Positions 16,101-24,727 of a DNA stretch of 64,000 nt are shown here, one piece after another; position 1 is the stretch's first letter, and each line of letters opens with the position of its first letter. The position numbers were made by a program, and so were the translations under genes. Source of the stretch: JAMLJG01 sp035327585 (lineage in GTDB: Bacteria; Verrucomicrobiota; Kiritimatiellia; CAIVKH01). The stretch spans positions 62,001 to 126,000 of the forward strand of contig DAOLDD010000003.1 in NCBI GenBank assembly GCA_035327585.1, written 5' to 3'. The notes beneath the pieces were generated by a model, which saw only the letters and a program-made list of their open reading frames with translations, searched no databases and was not told the origin of the DNA.

Positions 16101-16337
16101 GAAATCGTCGACATCCAACTCAGGGAAAACCGTCTCGCCATCACCTGGGCCGCGAAAGCGGAGAACTACGAGGGCAATCCCATTTCTTACAACCTGATCC
16201 GTTCGCGCACCCTCGAAGGCGGAGTCATGCCGCCCGTCGCCTGCGAAATCGTTCCCGACGGCACGCGCTGCACCTACACCGTGGAAGGCGACATCGGCGA
16301 TCTCACCACGTTCTACGCGATCGAAGCCAACCCCTGA
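13200..16337 (+). CDS. large secreted protein: alpha/beta-hydrolase, LamG-like and TSP3 repeats
   Basis: A 1045-residue exported protein with signal peptide (MQRYLLFIPLLLCVSVAAEA). Residues 50-245 look like a PHB-depolymerase/feruloyl-esterase-type hydrolase: YYVYLPTTYEG, then GWIVVCPHD, and the nucleophile elbow GVSGGACRAY around residue 149. Residues 260-470 are helical and repeat-like. Two LamG-like beta domains follow (ANHEPGPLLYTNNPF to ESWSTEPLWIDALTVTG, and again around 790-900). Each is followed by calcium-binding thrombospondin-type-3 motifs (DPDGDGLSNLREWM, NPDTDGDKMSDG, GDGDGIPDDWELHYFG, DSDGDGFPDISEYLAG). It probably acts outside the cell on a polymer; the substrate is unknown. 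Confidence 0.75.
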   Translation: MQRYLLFIPLLLCVSVAAEAYVEVSDEEMRQMSEGQRTVAWQPGEPLKGGQIYFVEGFSTNGASYYVYLPTTYEGADERPALIFMNAAQQGLGPILTWYPTAEEMGWIVVCPHDIGNSGPSNASLLTREIDRHFRTTFRHDIRRRYVGGVSGGACRAYRLARGFQGEYAGLVDVVGWMCDYNEYLDYPGRLAVVHLNGSPNAQWRVERDDRYLRATGVRTTTFLYDKGHHYPPPEIFDQALAWLNEEFASNGRRFTADDAELLAGELNVEADTLIDAGSVGAAAALLVSVLDEYAYTTNAFTAEARLLDLLEQHEAEALAAGISPDESLRRHYARMLYHRAFYYFASFPEHQRRLLSGFALALSPQDHHILTLHGRSLIERPAPDKADLLRARNCLDEAIQLGTNFWHAPYYRAALSLLMGELAGADAWLDRAKRIGSKWYDPFKYKQRDLDRLRKDVADARARIATSPLHEFFIDQAPGPASRPGWFAPSGKPMVVQDEHAAGRRAVQLTGPDDILRIPFTPIQAIDLHVSLLLRPPRANHEPGPLLYTNNPFAFRVDADGMIHRLTVGESGPRWVRLHHLPLEPDTWSRVTFSIDLISRLSRVWVNGHSAAPDLMLPDTFGELDAFTLESWSTEPLWIDALTVTGEPPPDDLDRDALPDEWEVRMGLEPYIISSLRSADAVRGPNGDPDGDGLSNLREWMIGTHPLNPDTDGDKMSDGAEYAHGFDPTTPDAYSTITLPAGGSFAEAIEDAWTKSDDVRYRHIAREGQAPLVELLPALGDSRLSRYYAAGPKTVIWLTLSLQPTPGIEVQTSDAMMQGAAVLFLNLDGHLVVYDGAAGVRKWIVLEGYPFPLDNVIELRLRLDYRDKTWSVWHGNKRLADGLGFANPDKTHFSSISIEGTAVLDAFHVAAHGPDGDGDGIPDDWELHYFGTLDRAHATTDSDGDGFPDISEYLAGTDPTDPDSFLEIVDIQLRENRLAITWAAKAENYEGNPISYNLIRSRTLEGGVMPPVACEIVPDGTRCTYTVEGDIGDLTTFYAIEANP

Positions 16338-16401
16338 CCGGGATTCCCGTACAGTCGAGCTGACGATAGCGATGGAGTCCGAGCTGGAGGAACAAATCTG
16401 C

Positions 16402-17328
16402 TCACCCCGGACCCGGGTGTAAATACTTCCGCTCCAGTCGCTCGCCGCGCCGGACCTCCAGCAGGGTGCATCCGGTCTGCAGGAGTAACGGGATCAAGAC
16501 GTGGTTGACGGTTGTTGGCTGGTGCAGATCCTCCTGATACCAGCAGGTCAGCGAACGGGTGGCGGCATCGTATTCAATTCGGAGGTCGGCCAGGGCCTGC
16601 TCCAAGGCCGCGACGTCGGGCGAATTTCCCTCGCCCAGGAGATAGGTGATCTGGGCCGAACGCCCGGTGATGGCATCAAGGGTGTCCTGGCGAACCGTGC
16701 GGCCGTTCTCCACGAAGATGACGTAGTCGCAAAGCTGCTCGAGCTCGTGGAGGTTGTGGGAGCTGATCACGAGGGTGCGCTGACCGCGCGATTCGGCGAA
16801 GAAATCGCGCATGGATGCGGCCTCGCGGGGATCGAGCCCGCTCAACGGTTCGTCGAGCAGGATCAGGTCGGGTTGTCCCAGAAAACACTGGGCGATCATC
16901 ACCCGCTTGCGCATGCCGTGGGACAAGGAGCGTGTCGGCGAGGTCGCGCGGTCGGAAAGATGCACCCGTTCAAGAAGAAGATCGGTTTGGCGCCGGGCTT
17001 CAGCGCGACGCAAGCCCTGAAGCTCGCCGTAAAACATCAACACATTGCGGGGAGTGGCGTCGCGGGGGAGTTCGGCATCCTGCGGAAGCAGGGCGAGGCG
17101 TCCACGATGGCGTTCGGGGTGGAACGGGCCTTCGCCGAGGACATCGATCACGCCGCTCCGGATGCGAAGAAATCCCGCGGTAACCGCCATCAAGGTGGTC
17201 TTGCCGGCGCCGTTGCTTCCGACCAGGCCGGTGATCGAGCCGGCGGGCACGGTGAGGGAAATTCCGTCGAGCGCGCGTCGGCGTCCGTAGCGTTTGACCA
17301 CGTTCTCGAAGCGAAGGGCGACGGTCAT
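16402..17328 (-). CDS. ABC transporter ATP-binding protein
   Basis: The start is the ATG at 17328, which overlaps the permease stop by four bases. The 308-residue protein has Walker A GSNGAGKTT, the Q-loop LLPQDAELP, signature SLSHGMRKRV (a variant of LSGGQ), Walker B LILLDEPLSGLDP and the H-loop SSHNLHEL. The C-terminal 90 residues form a small extension as in ABC-2 type exporters. It would energise the membrane protein encoded directly upstream. The substrate is unknown. Confidence 0.92.
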   Translation of the reverse strand: MTVALRFENVVKRYGRRRALDGISLTVPAGSITGLVGSNGAGKTTLMAVTAGFLRIRSGVIDVLGEGPFHPERHRGRLALLPQDAELPRDATPRNVLMFYGELQGLRRAEARRQTDLLLERVHLSDRATSPTRSLSHGMRKRVMIAQCFLGQPDLILLDEPLSGLDPREAASMRDFFAESRGQRTLVISSHNLHELEQLCDYVIFVENGRTVRQDTLDAITGRSAQITYLLGEGNSPDVAALEQALADLRIEYDAATRSLTCWYQEDLHQPTTVNHVLIPLLLQTGCTLLEVRRGERLERKYLHPGPG

Positions 17329-18227
17329 ACATCCCTCCGTCGAAACACCGCGTAGCCGGCGAACAGGTAGGTGAGGCCCAGTGAGATCGAAGCGAGAATG
17401 GCGGGCGCGACATAGACGGCGGATTGCCGCCACAAGTCGCCGCGGTAGGCTTGCGGGGTCAGTTGGTGCAGGATCGGGCCGATGCCGGTGAACCAGGAAT
17501 CGGCGTAGGTCCTGGACGCCCAGGCGACGAGGCTCATGCCGATGACCGCGAACAGGGCCAGTGCGGTGGCGCGGCCCGGCGACCGGGTGAGGTGGGCGAC
17601 CCCGAGGGTCAATCCGACATAGGGGATGCCGTAGATCCATACCCGGACCGACCACTCAAGTATGCTGAACCCAATGGCGACATGGTCGGCGACGGGAAGA
17701 CGAATTGCGGCGATCACCCAGGCCCCGAGCGCACTCAACAACAAGCCCGCGGCGACAAACAGAATCTGTCCGAGAAACTTGCCCAAACTCCACGCGAGGC
17801 GCGGGGCGCGGAGCAATACATACCGCACCGCACCCCCCGCAAGTTCCTCGGAGACCCGCACCGGCGCCACGAGGGCGATGAGAAACGGGGTGTACAGAAA
17901 CGCCAACCCGGCAAACGCCAGCGCAACCGGGGACACCCCGATTAGTTCGACAACAAGGCTGTCGGAGCGCAGCATGCCCGCAACGATATTGCGGAAGCGC
18001 GCGCTGTTCCACAAGGCATCCACCACCGCCCCGGGCTCCGGCGACGCGGACAGCAGCAGTACCTCCCCCAATTCCTTTTCCAGGCGCAAAATACCGGACA
18101 GCAGCCCGTTCATGGTCAACACCGCCATGGAAACATAGAGCAGGAGGATGACGATGGCCCGGCGACTGCGAAAGGCGTCGCCCCACTCGTTGCGGGCGAT
18201 GAGCAGGACCCAGCGGAGAAACGTCAT
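17325..18227 (-). CDS. ABC-2 type transporter permease
   Basis: A 300-residue membrane protein with about six hydrophobic segments. The first is at residues 22-42 (RRAIVILLLYVSMAVLTMNGLL), with others at VALAFAGLAFLYTPFLIAL, ILFVAAGLLLSALGAWVIA, PYVGLTLGVAHL, ALALFAVIGMSLVAWA and the C-terminal AILASISLGLTYLFAGYAVF. This matches the ABC-2 permease fold, with a large exported loop between the first two segments. It overlaps genes on both sides by four bases, so the three-gene set is a single translation-coupled operon. Confidence 0.85.
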   Translation of the reverse strand: MTFLRWVLLIARNEWGDAFRSRRAIVILLLYVSMAVLTMNGLLSGILRLEKELGEVLLLSASPEPGAVVDALWNSARFRNIVAGMLRSDSLVVELIGVSPVALAFAGLAFLYTPFLIALVAPVRVSEELAGGAVRYVLLRAPRLAWSLGKFLGQILFVAAGLLLSALGAWVIAAIRLPVADHVAIGFSILEWSVRVWIYGIPYVGLTLGVAHLTRSPGRATALALFAVIGMSLVAWASRTYADSWFTGIGPILHQLTPQAYRGDLWRQSAVYVAPAILASISLGLTYLFAGYAVFRRRDV

Positions 18228-18970
18228 CGCCGGTTCCGGCGTCGCGGCCGGTCCTCAAGTTTATGCCCGACCGGAATCAGGGGCTCGGCGACCGAGGGGT
18301 CGATGAAGTCGGTGAGGTCGAAATCGTCTCCGCCCGCCGCCCGCCACGTCGAGGGGAGTTTGCGGTCGAGTTCATCGTAGGTGAGGGCCAGGACCCCGGT
18401 GAGATTGTTGATCATCCGGACCCCGCGCTCGGTGGTGAGGTCCTCGCCTGCGGTCAGGGTCCTGGCGAGCTCCTCGAAGGAAGAGCGCAAGCGAAGGTTC
18501 ATGGCGGCGATGATCACGTCGAAGTCAACGACGGCGTTTTCGCGCAGGCCGGTGCGGGACAGAAAGGAGTTGCGGGCGATTTGCGCGCGGATTTCCCAGG
18601 CCTCGCGCGCGGCCGCCAGCTGTTCGGCGAGACCGGCCGGCCCCACGGGAGGTGACGGTTCGTCGGCGCGCCGGGTGTCTCCGGGGATGCTCTCGACTTC
18701 CTCCCCGTCCTCGCGGGCCCCGGTGTCGGGCGGTTCCGGAGTCCGCTCGACGTTGCGCGGGGTGGCGTCGTTCGGAATACGCACTACATCGGTGATCACG
18801 TTGAGCGAGTTTCCGCCCCGCCGTCCGCCCTGGGATTTAAGCCGCTCGATTTCCGTGCGGGCTTTATCCAATTCACGGCGCGGCGCCATGCCGCCGAGAA
18901 TGAGGCCCAGCAACAAAGCGACGGGGACGAAGATCAGACCGACGCCCCGGGATTTGGTTGATGTCGTCAT
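18224..18970 (-). CDS. single-pass membrane protein, first gene of the ABC-2 operon
   Basis: A 248-residue protein. One transmembrane helix at residues 10-27 (VGLIFVPVALLLGLILGG) is followed by a short coiled coil (RRELDKARTEIERLKSQ), a disordered Pro/Glu-rich stretch (70-110) and a helical C-terminal domain (AAREAWEIRAQIARNSFL to RVMRINNLTGVLALTYDELDRKLP region). I do not recognise the family. Translational coupling to the permease suggests it is an accessory subunit of the exporter. Confidence 0.6.
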   Translation of the reverse strand: MTTSTKSRGVGLIFVPVALLLGLILGGMAPRRELDKARTEIERLKSQGGRRGGNSLNVITDVVRIPNDATPRNVERTPEPPDTGAREDGEEVESIPGDTRRADEPSPPVGPAGLAEQLAAAREAWEIRAQIARNSFLSRTGLRENAVVDFDVIIAAMNLRLRSSFEELARTLTAGEDLTTERGVRMINNLTGVLALTYDELDRKLPSTWRAAGGDDFDLTDFIDPSVAEPLIPVGHKLEDRPRRRNRR

Positions 18971-19164
18971 GCGGGTGAACTATCGCCAAAGACCAACATT
19001 GATCCAACGAGAAAGATTGCGGCGGGGCAATGCGGGGCAGGTCCCAAGGGCCTGTTGCCCGAATCAAGCAGCGTGCGCGGAGCGCCCGCTCCACCCGTTA
19101 GCGCCTCAACGTTCATCGGGTGGAACGCGTCCTCCGGGCGCGTTTTCCGCGGATTGGGCCGAAC

Positions 19165-19193
19165 TTGTATCCGGAACGGACATGGCCCATAAT
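19165..19193 (+). promoter_or_regulatory. sigma-70-type promoter of the cyclase-kinase operon
   Basis: TTGTAT (19165-19170) and CATAAT (19188-19193) are separated by 17 bases and lie about 40 bases before the GTG start. A small hairpin (CCCGAATTTTCGGGG) lies between the promoter and the start. Confidence 0.45.
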
Positions 19194-19233
19194 GCGGGAC
19201 TGATCCCGAATTTTCGGGGCGCCGGGGGATGCT

Positions 19234-20160
19234 GTGGGCGATTCGAGTCAGACAGAAGAGACGATTGCGATTCTGTTCGCCGATGTGGTGGACAGCTCGC
19301 GGCTGTACGCGACCTACGGGGACGCGGAGGCGCGGCGTATCGTCGGCGGCTGCCTCGCGGCCATGACGCAGGTTGTCGGCGAGCAACAGGGCCGCGTCGT
19401 CAAGACCATCGGCGACGAGATCATGTGCACCTTTGCCACGGCGGACCAGGCGGTGCTCGCTGGCGTGCTGATGCACCAGCGGCTTGCGGAGCAAATCCGC
19501 GCGGGCGCGCTGCACAACACCCTCAGCCTGCGCATCGGCCTGCACCGCGGGCCGGCGGTGCGTGAGGGCAATGACGTCTTTGGCGACGCGGTGAACCTCG
19601 CCGCGCGCATGGCCGCCCTCTCGAAGGCGCACCAGATCATGACCACCCGCCAGACGGTCGAGGCGCTCGAAGGCGCGATGCGCCCGCTCGCCCGTTTCGT
19701 CGACCAGAGCACGGTCAAGGGCCAGCAGGGCGCCTTCGATCTCTACGAAATCGTCTGGAACACGAGCGAGGCGACGATGGCCTCCTCCGGCATCGGCCCG
19801 CGCACACTCACGCAGACCGTGCGGTCGCTCGACGTGAGACTCGGCGACAAGTCCTGGACCGTGGACCTCGAACACCCGGTCATCACGATGGGGCGAAGCA
19901 GCCAGTGCGACGTCTTCGTGGACGATACGCGCGCCTCCCGCCTGCACGCGAAGATCGAATACGGCAGGGAACGCTTCCTGCTGCGCGACGTCAGCACGAA
20001 CGGGACCTATCTCCAGCTCGAAGCGACCGGCAAACAGCACATCCGCCGTGACGAGGCCGCGGTCTCCAGCAACGGCCTCGTCATGCTCGGACGCGAGGTG
20101 GACCCCGATTCGCCGCTCTGCATCCGGCTCACCCTGCGCGAGGAGGCGGCCCACCTGTGA
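19234..20160 (+). CDS. class III adenylate/guanylate cyclase domain with FHA domain
   Basis: A 308-residue protein starting with GTG (19234) after a GGGGGAT ribosome site. Residues 10-185 are a class III nucleotide cyclase domain. Both metal-binding Asp positions are present (FADVVDSSRLY with Asp17, and KTIGDEIMCTF), as is GNDVFGDAVNLAARMAALSKAHQIM. Residues 205-305 form an FHA phosphothreonine-binding domain (ITMGRSSQCDVFVDDTRASRLHAKIE, then LRDVSTNGTY). The stop overlaps the next gene, a Ser/Thr kinase (GTGA). An FHA partner for the kinase's phosphorylated targets, or itself a target, is a natural reading. Confidence 0.9.
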   Translation: MGDSSQTEETIAILFADVVDSSRLYATYGDAEARRIVGGCLAAMTQVVGEQQGRVVKTIGDEIMCTFATADQAVLAGVLMHQRLAEQIRAGALHNTLSLRIGLHRGPAVREGNDVFGDAVNLAARMAALSKAHQIMTTRQTVEALEGAMRPLARFVDQSTVKGQQGAFDLYEIVWNTSEATMASSGIGPRTLTQTVRSLDVRLGDKSWTVDLEHPVITMGRSSQCDVFVDDTRASRLHAKIEYGRERFLLRDVSTNGTYLQLEATGKQHIRRDEAAVSSNGLVMLGREVDPDSPLCIRLTLREEAAHL

Positions 20161-22478
20161 GCGCGCCCGCCACGAAAACCGTCTATCTGCTGAAAGCCGG
20201 CGACCAGCTTGGTGTGTACCGCGTGGTGCGTCCACTCGGCGCGGGCGGCATGGGCGAGGTCTATCTCGTCGAGCACCAGCACCTGCGCAAACGCTACGCG
20301 CTGAAAATCCTGCCGTCGGACGTGTCGATGGACAGCTCGTTCATCGACCGGTTCCGCATCGAGGCGCGCGTGATGGCCGACCTCGAACACCCCGGCATCG
20401 TGCGCGTGCACAACTTCGGCGAGGATAAGGACCATCACTACCTCGTCATGGATTATGTCGAGGGGCCGGACGGCGCGCCGCGCACGCTCGACGACGAGCT
20501 CGCATGGGGCGCCAAGCTGCCGGAAAACGTCGTCGTGAACCTCGCCATCCAGCTCTGCGACGCGATGGAATATGCGCACACGTTCCCCGCGGGCGCGATC
20601 ATCCACCGCGACCTCAAGCCGGGCAACATCCTGATCTACAAGCCGGAACAGAAAAGCGGACCGGCGCCGGCCACGCCGCCCGCGGGACCGGAACCGGAAC
20701 TGCGCGTGAAGATCGCGGACTTCGGCCTCGCGAAGATCGTCGGCACCGACTACGTACGCGCGGTGATCGACCGCTCCACGCGGTTGACCGCGCTGCCCGT
20801 GCGCAACCTGTCCGCCGACGCGGAGGCGACGGAAATCAACACCGCCGGCGGCTCCACCGTCTCGCTGCTCGGCACCTACGACTACATGAGTCCGGAGCAA
20901 AAAACCGGCGCCGCGGTGGACGCGCGCAGCGACCTCTACGCGCTCGGCCTCATCCTCTACCGCATGCTGACCGGGCACAAACCGGAGGGCACCTACGATC
21001 CCCCCTCAAAAACCGGCGTGAGTCGACGCTGGGACCCGATCCTCGCGCGCTGCCTCAAACGCATCCTGGAGGAACGCTACCAGTCCGCGGCGCAATTGAA
21101 GAAGGACATCGAGTCGCTGCGTATGCCCGTGCACCGGCGCATCCCGCTGCTCGCCATCGTCGCCATAGCGGCGTCCGTCTGCACCGCGCTGCTGGTCCTG
21201 GCGCTGCGCAGGCCGGCCGCGCCCGCAGTCGTCGCGGAACCCGTCGAGGAACTCACCGCCGCACCGGGCGAATTACTGCTGCCGTTCACAGTCGAAACCA
21301 AACCCGCCGGCGCAACTGTCACCGTACTGCGCGGGCGCGAAACGGTTGTGGAACCGCTCGCCACCGGCCGCTCCGGGGCGGCGCTGAAACTGCGACCCGG
21401 CGTGTACACGTTTCGCGTGGAACTGGCCGGGCACCGCACGTATGAACAGGATGTGGCCGTGGGCGATGACCAGCCGAAGCGCCTGCGCGTCGCATTGGAG
21501 GAATCGTTCGGATATTTGCACCTGCTCGAAGCCGACGGCATGGTCGTTGCCTTCCTCGACCCGACCGGGAAGCAGGTGAGCCCGGGCGCACCGGAACGCA
21601 TGGGAAGCAAACAGGTATTCCGGCTACCCGCCGGTCGCTACGAGGCCATGTTTAGCAAGACGGACCACGCGCCTGTGTCGCGAACCGTGGACATCCGGGA
21701 AGACGTCCCGAATGAACTGACCATCAAGCTCGCGCCACTGCCCGGATCACTTTTCGTGAACAGTACGCTGACCGCCGAAATCTGGGAAAGCGGCCGCCTG
21801 GTCGGCCGCACGGGCGAATGGATTCGCAAGACGCCGGCCGGTGTGCGCACACTGGAATTGCGCCGCGCCGGTTATCGGGCCGCGTCGCTCGCCGCTCAGG
21901 TTCCGCCCAACGGTGAGGTTCAGGTCGACGCGCCCATCCTGGAGGAGCAACAGGCGGAACTGCATGTCCAGGTGGAGATCTCCGGGCGGACGGTTCCGCC
22001 GGAACATCATCCGACGCGCGGCCGGCTGAAGATCGACGGGGCGGACACTCAGGACGTCACACTACCCTGGACCGGCATCCTGCGTGAACTCGACAAAGCG
22101 CTCGCGCTGGCCTTGCAGGTTGATGGGTACGACGTTTCCAAGGCGGAAACCGTGACGCTCAAGGATCGCGACAAACGCACCGTCACCTTCCGCCTCCTGC
22201 CCCATCCCGTGCAATTCACGATCCAGTGCAACGTCCCGGCGCAGGTCTACCGACTGCGCGACGGCCAGTTCGCGCAAGGCTGGCGCAAGACCGTATTCGG
22301 CCGCGATGTGCCGGTCGGGAAGACGGGCGAACCCATTATTCTCGACGCGTTCGTCCCGCAAAAACTGACCGTCGTGGCCGAGGGTCACCGCCCCGAAACC
22401 ATCGAGGTCCACCCGCTGCGCCCCGGCGCCACCGACGAAACCCGAACCGTCACGCTGACCACGGAAACAAAGGAATAA
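20157..22478 (+). CDS. transmembrane Ser/Thr protein kinase (PknB-type) with PEGA-like repeats
   Basis: A 773-residue protein. The kinase domain spans about residues 17-320: glycine loop RPLGAGGMGEVYLVEH, Lys in YALKIL, catalytic HRDLKPGNIL near 150, DFGLAK near 188, GTYDYMSPEQ and DARSDLYALGLILYRML. An unusual acidic/Gly-rich insert follows DFG. One transmembrane helix lies near 328-350 (IPLLAIVAIAASVCTALLVLAL). The outer part (from about 370) consists of beta-rich PEGA-like modules such as ETKPAGATVTVLRGRETV and RPGVYTFRVELAGHRTYEQDV. It is translationally coupled to the cyclase-FHA gene. Confidence 0.92.
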   Translation: MSAPATKTVYLLKAGDQLGVYRVVRPLGAGGMGEVYLVEHQHLRKRYALKILPSDVSMDSSFIDRFRIEARVMADLEHPGIVRVHNFGEDKDHHYLVMDYVEGPDGAPRTLDDELAWGAKLPENVVVNLAIQLCDAMEYAHTFPAGAIIHRDLKPGNILIYKPEQKSGPAPATPPAGPEPELRVKIADFGLAKIVGTDYVRAVIDRSTRLTALPVRNLSADAEATEINTAGGSTVSLLGTYDYMSPEQKTGAAVDARSDLYALGLILYRMLTGHKPEGTYDPPSKTGVSRRWDPILARCLKRILEERYQSAAQLKKDIESLRMPVHRRIPLLAIVAIAASVCTALLVLALRRPAAPAVVAEPVEELTAAPGELLLPFTVETKPAGATVTVLRGRETVVEPLATGRSGAALKLRPGVYTFRVELAGHRTYEQDVAVGDDQPKRLRVALEESFGYLHLLEADGMVVAFLDPTGKQVSPGAPERMGSKQVFRLPAGRYEAMFSKTDHAPVSRTVDIREDVPNELTIKLAPLPGSLFVNSTLTAEIWESGRLVGRTGEWIRKTPAGVRTLELRRAGYRAASLAAQVPPNGEVQVDAPILEEQQAELHVQVEISGRTVPPEHHPTRGRLKIDGADTQDVTLPWTGILRELDKALALALQVDGYDVSKAETVTLKDRDKRTVTFRLLPHPVQFTIQCNVPAQVYRLRDGQFAQGWRKTVFGRDVPVGKTGEPIILDAFVPQKLTVVAEGHRPETIEVHPLRPGATDETRTVTLTTETKE

Positions 22479-22814
22479 CTCCGCGAATTTTCGCGAATGG
22501 GCGCGAATTGATCCGTTATCGCGGCGGGGTCGGCGCTTCAGCCCTTTTTAACCGCGGATTTCGCGGATTAACGCGGATTAATTGAGGGCTGGGGCGGTGT
22601 GGGGGGTGCGCTCCAATCGACCGCAGATGGCGCAGATTTCGCAGATGGGGAAGCCCTCTTTTTTCCGTTAATCAGCGGTTCCCCTCTTCTCCGCGCCCTC
22701 CGTGTCTCCGTGGTGAAATTTCCCCTTCGCGTGTTTCCGCCTTCGCTAAAGCTTCCGCCTTCGCTAAAGCTACGGCGGACAAGACGGCGGACAAGTCGCG
22801 GGCCATCTTTCTAC
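22479..22814. repeat. 336-bp gene-free stretch made of dispersed repeats
   Basis: No gene is supported here. From left to right it holds CGCGAATTTTCGCG and its variants (22483-22513), CGCGGATTTCGCGGATTAACGCGGATTAA-like units (22553-22581), CGCAGATGGCGCAGATTTCGCAGATGGGG-like units (22622-22650), a TCTCCGCGCCCTCCGTGTCTCCGTGG-type element (22687-22720), then two copies of TTCCGCCTTCGCTAAAGC (22737-22772) and two of GGCGGACAAG. The same families appear elsewhere in the window, even inside a coding region at 36604-39430. It lies between convergent genes. Confidence 0.8.
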
Positions 22815-23894
22815 TCACCCGCGCGTGCGCTGGATAAGGGCGGCGTCGATGAGAACCAAGGCGGCCATCGCTTCGACGATGGGGATGGCGCGGTTCACGA
22901 CGCAGGGATCGTGGCGGCCCTTCGCCTCCAGCACCGCGTCCACGCCGTCGAACGTCGCCGTCTGCTGCGGCTTGCTGATCGTCGCCGGCGGCTTGAACGC
23001 AACGCGGAACAGGATCGGCTCGCCGTTGCTGATGCCGCCCTGAATGCCGCCGCTGTAATTCGTACGCGTACCGAGCCGGTCGCCCTTCTTCACGAAGGGA
23101 TCGTTGTGCCGGCTGCCGGGCAGGCGGATGCCGGAGAAACCGGACCCGATTTCAAAGCCCTTCGTCGCGGGAATGGACAACATCGCGTGCGCGAGCATGG
23201 CCTCCAGTTTATCGAACACCGGCTCGCCCAGCCCCGCCGGGACATTCCGGCAGACACACGTCACCACGCCGCCCAGCGAGTCGCCCGCGTCGCGCGCGCC
23301 TTTGACGGCGGCGATCATGCGCTCCGCCATTTCCGGGTGCGGACACCGCATGATCGTCGCGTCCACGTCGGCACGCGTAATCCGCGCACCGTCGATGTCC
23401 GGCGCGTCAAGCGTACCCACCGAACTGACCCACGCAACAATTTCAACGCCATGCTGGAGACGCAGCCACTTCTCCGCGATCGCGCCCGCCGCGACGCGAC
23501 CGATCGTCTCGCGCGCACTGGACCGGCCGCCGCCGCTGGACGCGCGTATGCCGTATTTGGCCTGGTACGTGTAGTCCGCATGCGAGGGCCGCGGGATGTT
23601 CGACATCTCGCTGTAGTCGCCCGGGCGTTGGTCTTTGTTCGGCACCGACAGTCCGATGGGCGTGCCGAGTGTGACGCCGTGCTCCGTGCCGGACAGAATC
23701 GTCACGGTGTCGCTTTCCTGTCGCGGTGTGCTGACGGCGCTCTGGCCGGGGCGGCGGCGGTCGAGTTGCGGCTGGATGTCAGCCTCCGTCAGGGCGAGGC
23801 GCGGCGGACAACCATCCACGACCGCGCCGACCGCCTTGCAGTGCGATTCGCCGAACGTCGTGACCCGAAAAACTGTGCCGAAGGTGCTGGACAT
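22815..23894 (-). CDS. aroC: chorismate synthase
   Basis: A 359-residue enzyme that makes chorismate from 5-enolpyruvylshikimate 3-phosphate, using reduced FMN, as the last step of the shikimate pathway. The ATG at 23894 gives the standard N-terminus MSSTFGTVFRVTTFGESHCKAVGAVVDGCPP. Further signatures are RRRPGQSAVSTPRQESD, GTPIGL, PRPSHADYTYQAKYG and the FMN-binding RSSARETIGRVAAGA. Length matches the family. The gene stands alone. Confidence 0.97.
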   Translation of the reverse strand: MSSTFGTVFRVTTFGESHCKAVGAVVDGCPPRLALTEADIQPQLDRRRPGQSAVSTPRQESDTVTILSGTEHGVTLGTPIGLSVPNKDQRPGDYSEMSNIPRPSHADYTYQAKYGIRASSGGGRSSARETIGRVAAGAIAEKWLRLQHGVEIVAWVSSVGTLDAPDIDGARITRADVDATIMRCPHPEMAERMIAAVKGARDAGDSLGGVVTCVCRNVPAGLGEPVFDKLEAMLAHAMLSIPATKGFEIGSGFSGIRLPGSRHNDPFVKKGDRLGTRTNYSGGIQGGISNGEPILFRVAFKPPATISKPQQTATFDGVDAVLEAKGRHDPCVVNRAIPIVEAMAALVLIDAALIQRTRG

Positions 23895-23992
23895 GAGCCT
23901 ACGATAGGCAATTCGCGGCAAAGCTCAAGAAAAGTGACGCGCCGCGTCGCGCGGCATTGCCCTGACCGCCGAAATCCGCGATAACGCGCGGC

Positions 23993-24694
23993 GTGAGCGA
24001 AGAATCGTCATCCGACGCCGGCCGGACCACCGCGTTGCTGCGCGTGGCGCAGGCCTTCGCAACGCTCAGCGCCGCGCTGCTGCTGTTCGTCCTGCTGTGG
24101 AGCCGGTTCATCCAGATTCCCATGCTGGAGCGCTGGGGCGTGCCGCCGACCGCGATCCCGGCGCTGCTCTGGCTGGCCGCGGCGTGGCAGTGCCGGCGGG
24201 TGGAACCGCTGACCCCCGATTGGTCGCGCAACAGCAGCGCGTTCCTCGCGGCCGCCGCCTTGCAGGTCTATCTCCTGCCCTACCTCGGCTGGTGGCGCGC
24301 CGTCACACCGGAACTCTATCACCACGTCAATCTCGGATTGCTGATCTTATCCTGCGCGGCCGGACTTCTGCTGGCGCATCGCCTCACGGTGAACGTCGCG
24401 TCCTGCCTCGGCGATCGCGTGTTGCGCATCGAGGCGCATCTCAGCCTCGCCTGCGTACCGCTCATCGCCGCGCTGCTGTTCGGCCTGCTGTTTTGGAGCG
24501 TGCGCCGCATGGGCGGGGAGTTGTCGCTGCGCGAGGGGTTCGACCTGATCCGCGCATCGCCCTCCTTTTCCCGGGCCAGCATGGCGCTGATGGTCTTCAT
24601 GCCGCTGCTGCCCCTGGCCGCCCTCGGGTGGGAGACGAGCAATCGCATCCACGCGTGGCTGCCCCGGCGCCGCTGCCCCGATGATGAGGCGTGA
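23993..24694 (+). CDS. integral membrane protein of unknown function
   Basis: A 233-residue protein starting with GTG (23993). Six or so hydrophobic segments are visible: ATLSAALLLFVLLWSRF, TAIPALLWLAAAW, NSSAFLAAAALQVYLLPYLGWW, HVNLGLLILSCAAGLLLAHRL, LSLACVPLIAALLFGLLFWSV and MALMVFMPLLPLAALGW. No family is recognised. A small lipoprotein gene follows 33 bases downstream in the same direction, so the two may be cotranscribed. Confidence 0.6.
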   Translation: MSEESSSDAGRTTALLRVAQAFATLSAALLLFVLLWSRFIQIPMLERWGVPPTAIPALLWLAAAWQCRRVEPLTPDWSRNSSAFLAAAALQVYLLPYLGWWRAVTPELYHHVNLGLLILSCAAGLLLAHRLTVNVASCLGDRVLRIEAHLSLACVPLIAALLFGLLFWSVRRMGGELSLREGFDLIRASPSFSRASMALMVFMPLLPLAALGWETSNRIHAWLPRRRCPDDEA

Positions 24695-24727
24695 CAGCGT
24701 GGGGCCGCCGACTACACTGGCGCGCGT

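Noticed and set aside
17329..17655. Upstream extension of the ABC ATPase frame
   Set aside because: It overlaps the permease coding sequence; the ATG at 17328 couples to the permease stop and gives a normal ATPase N-terminus.
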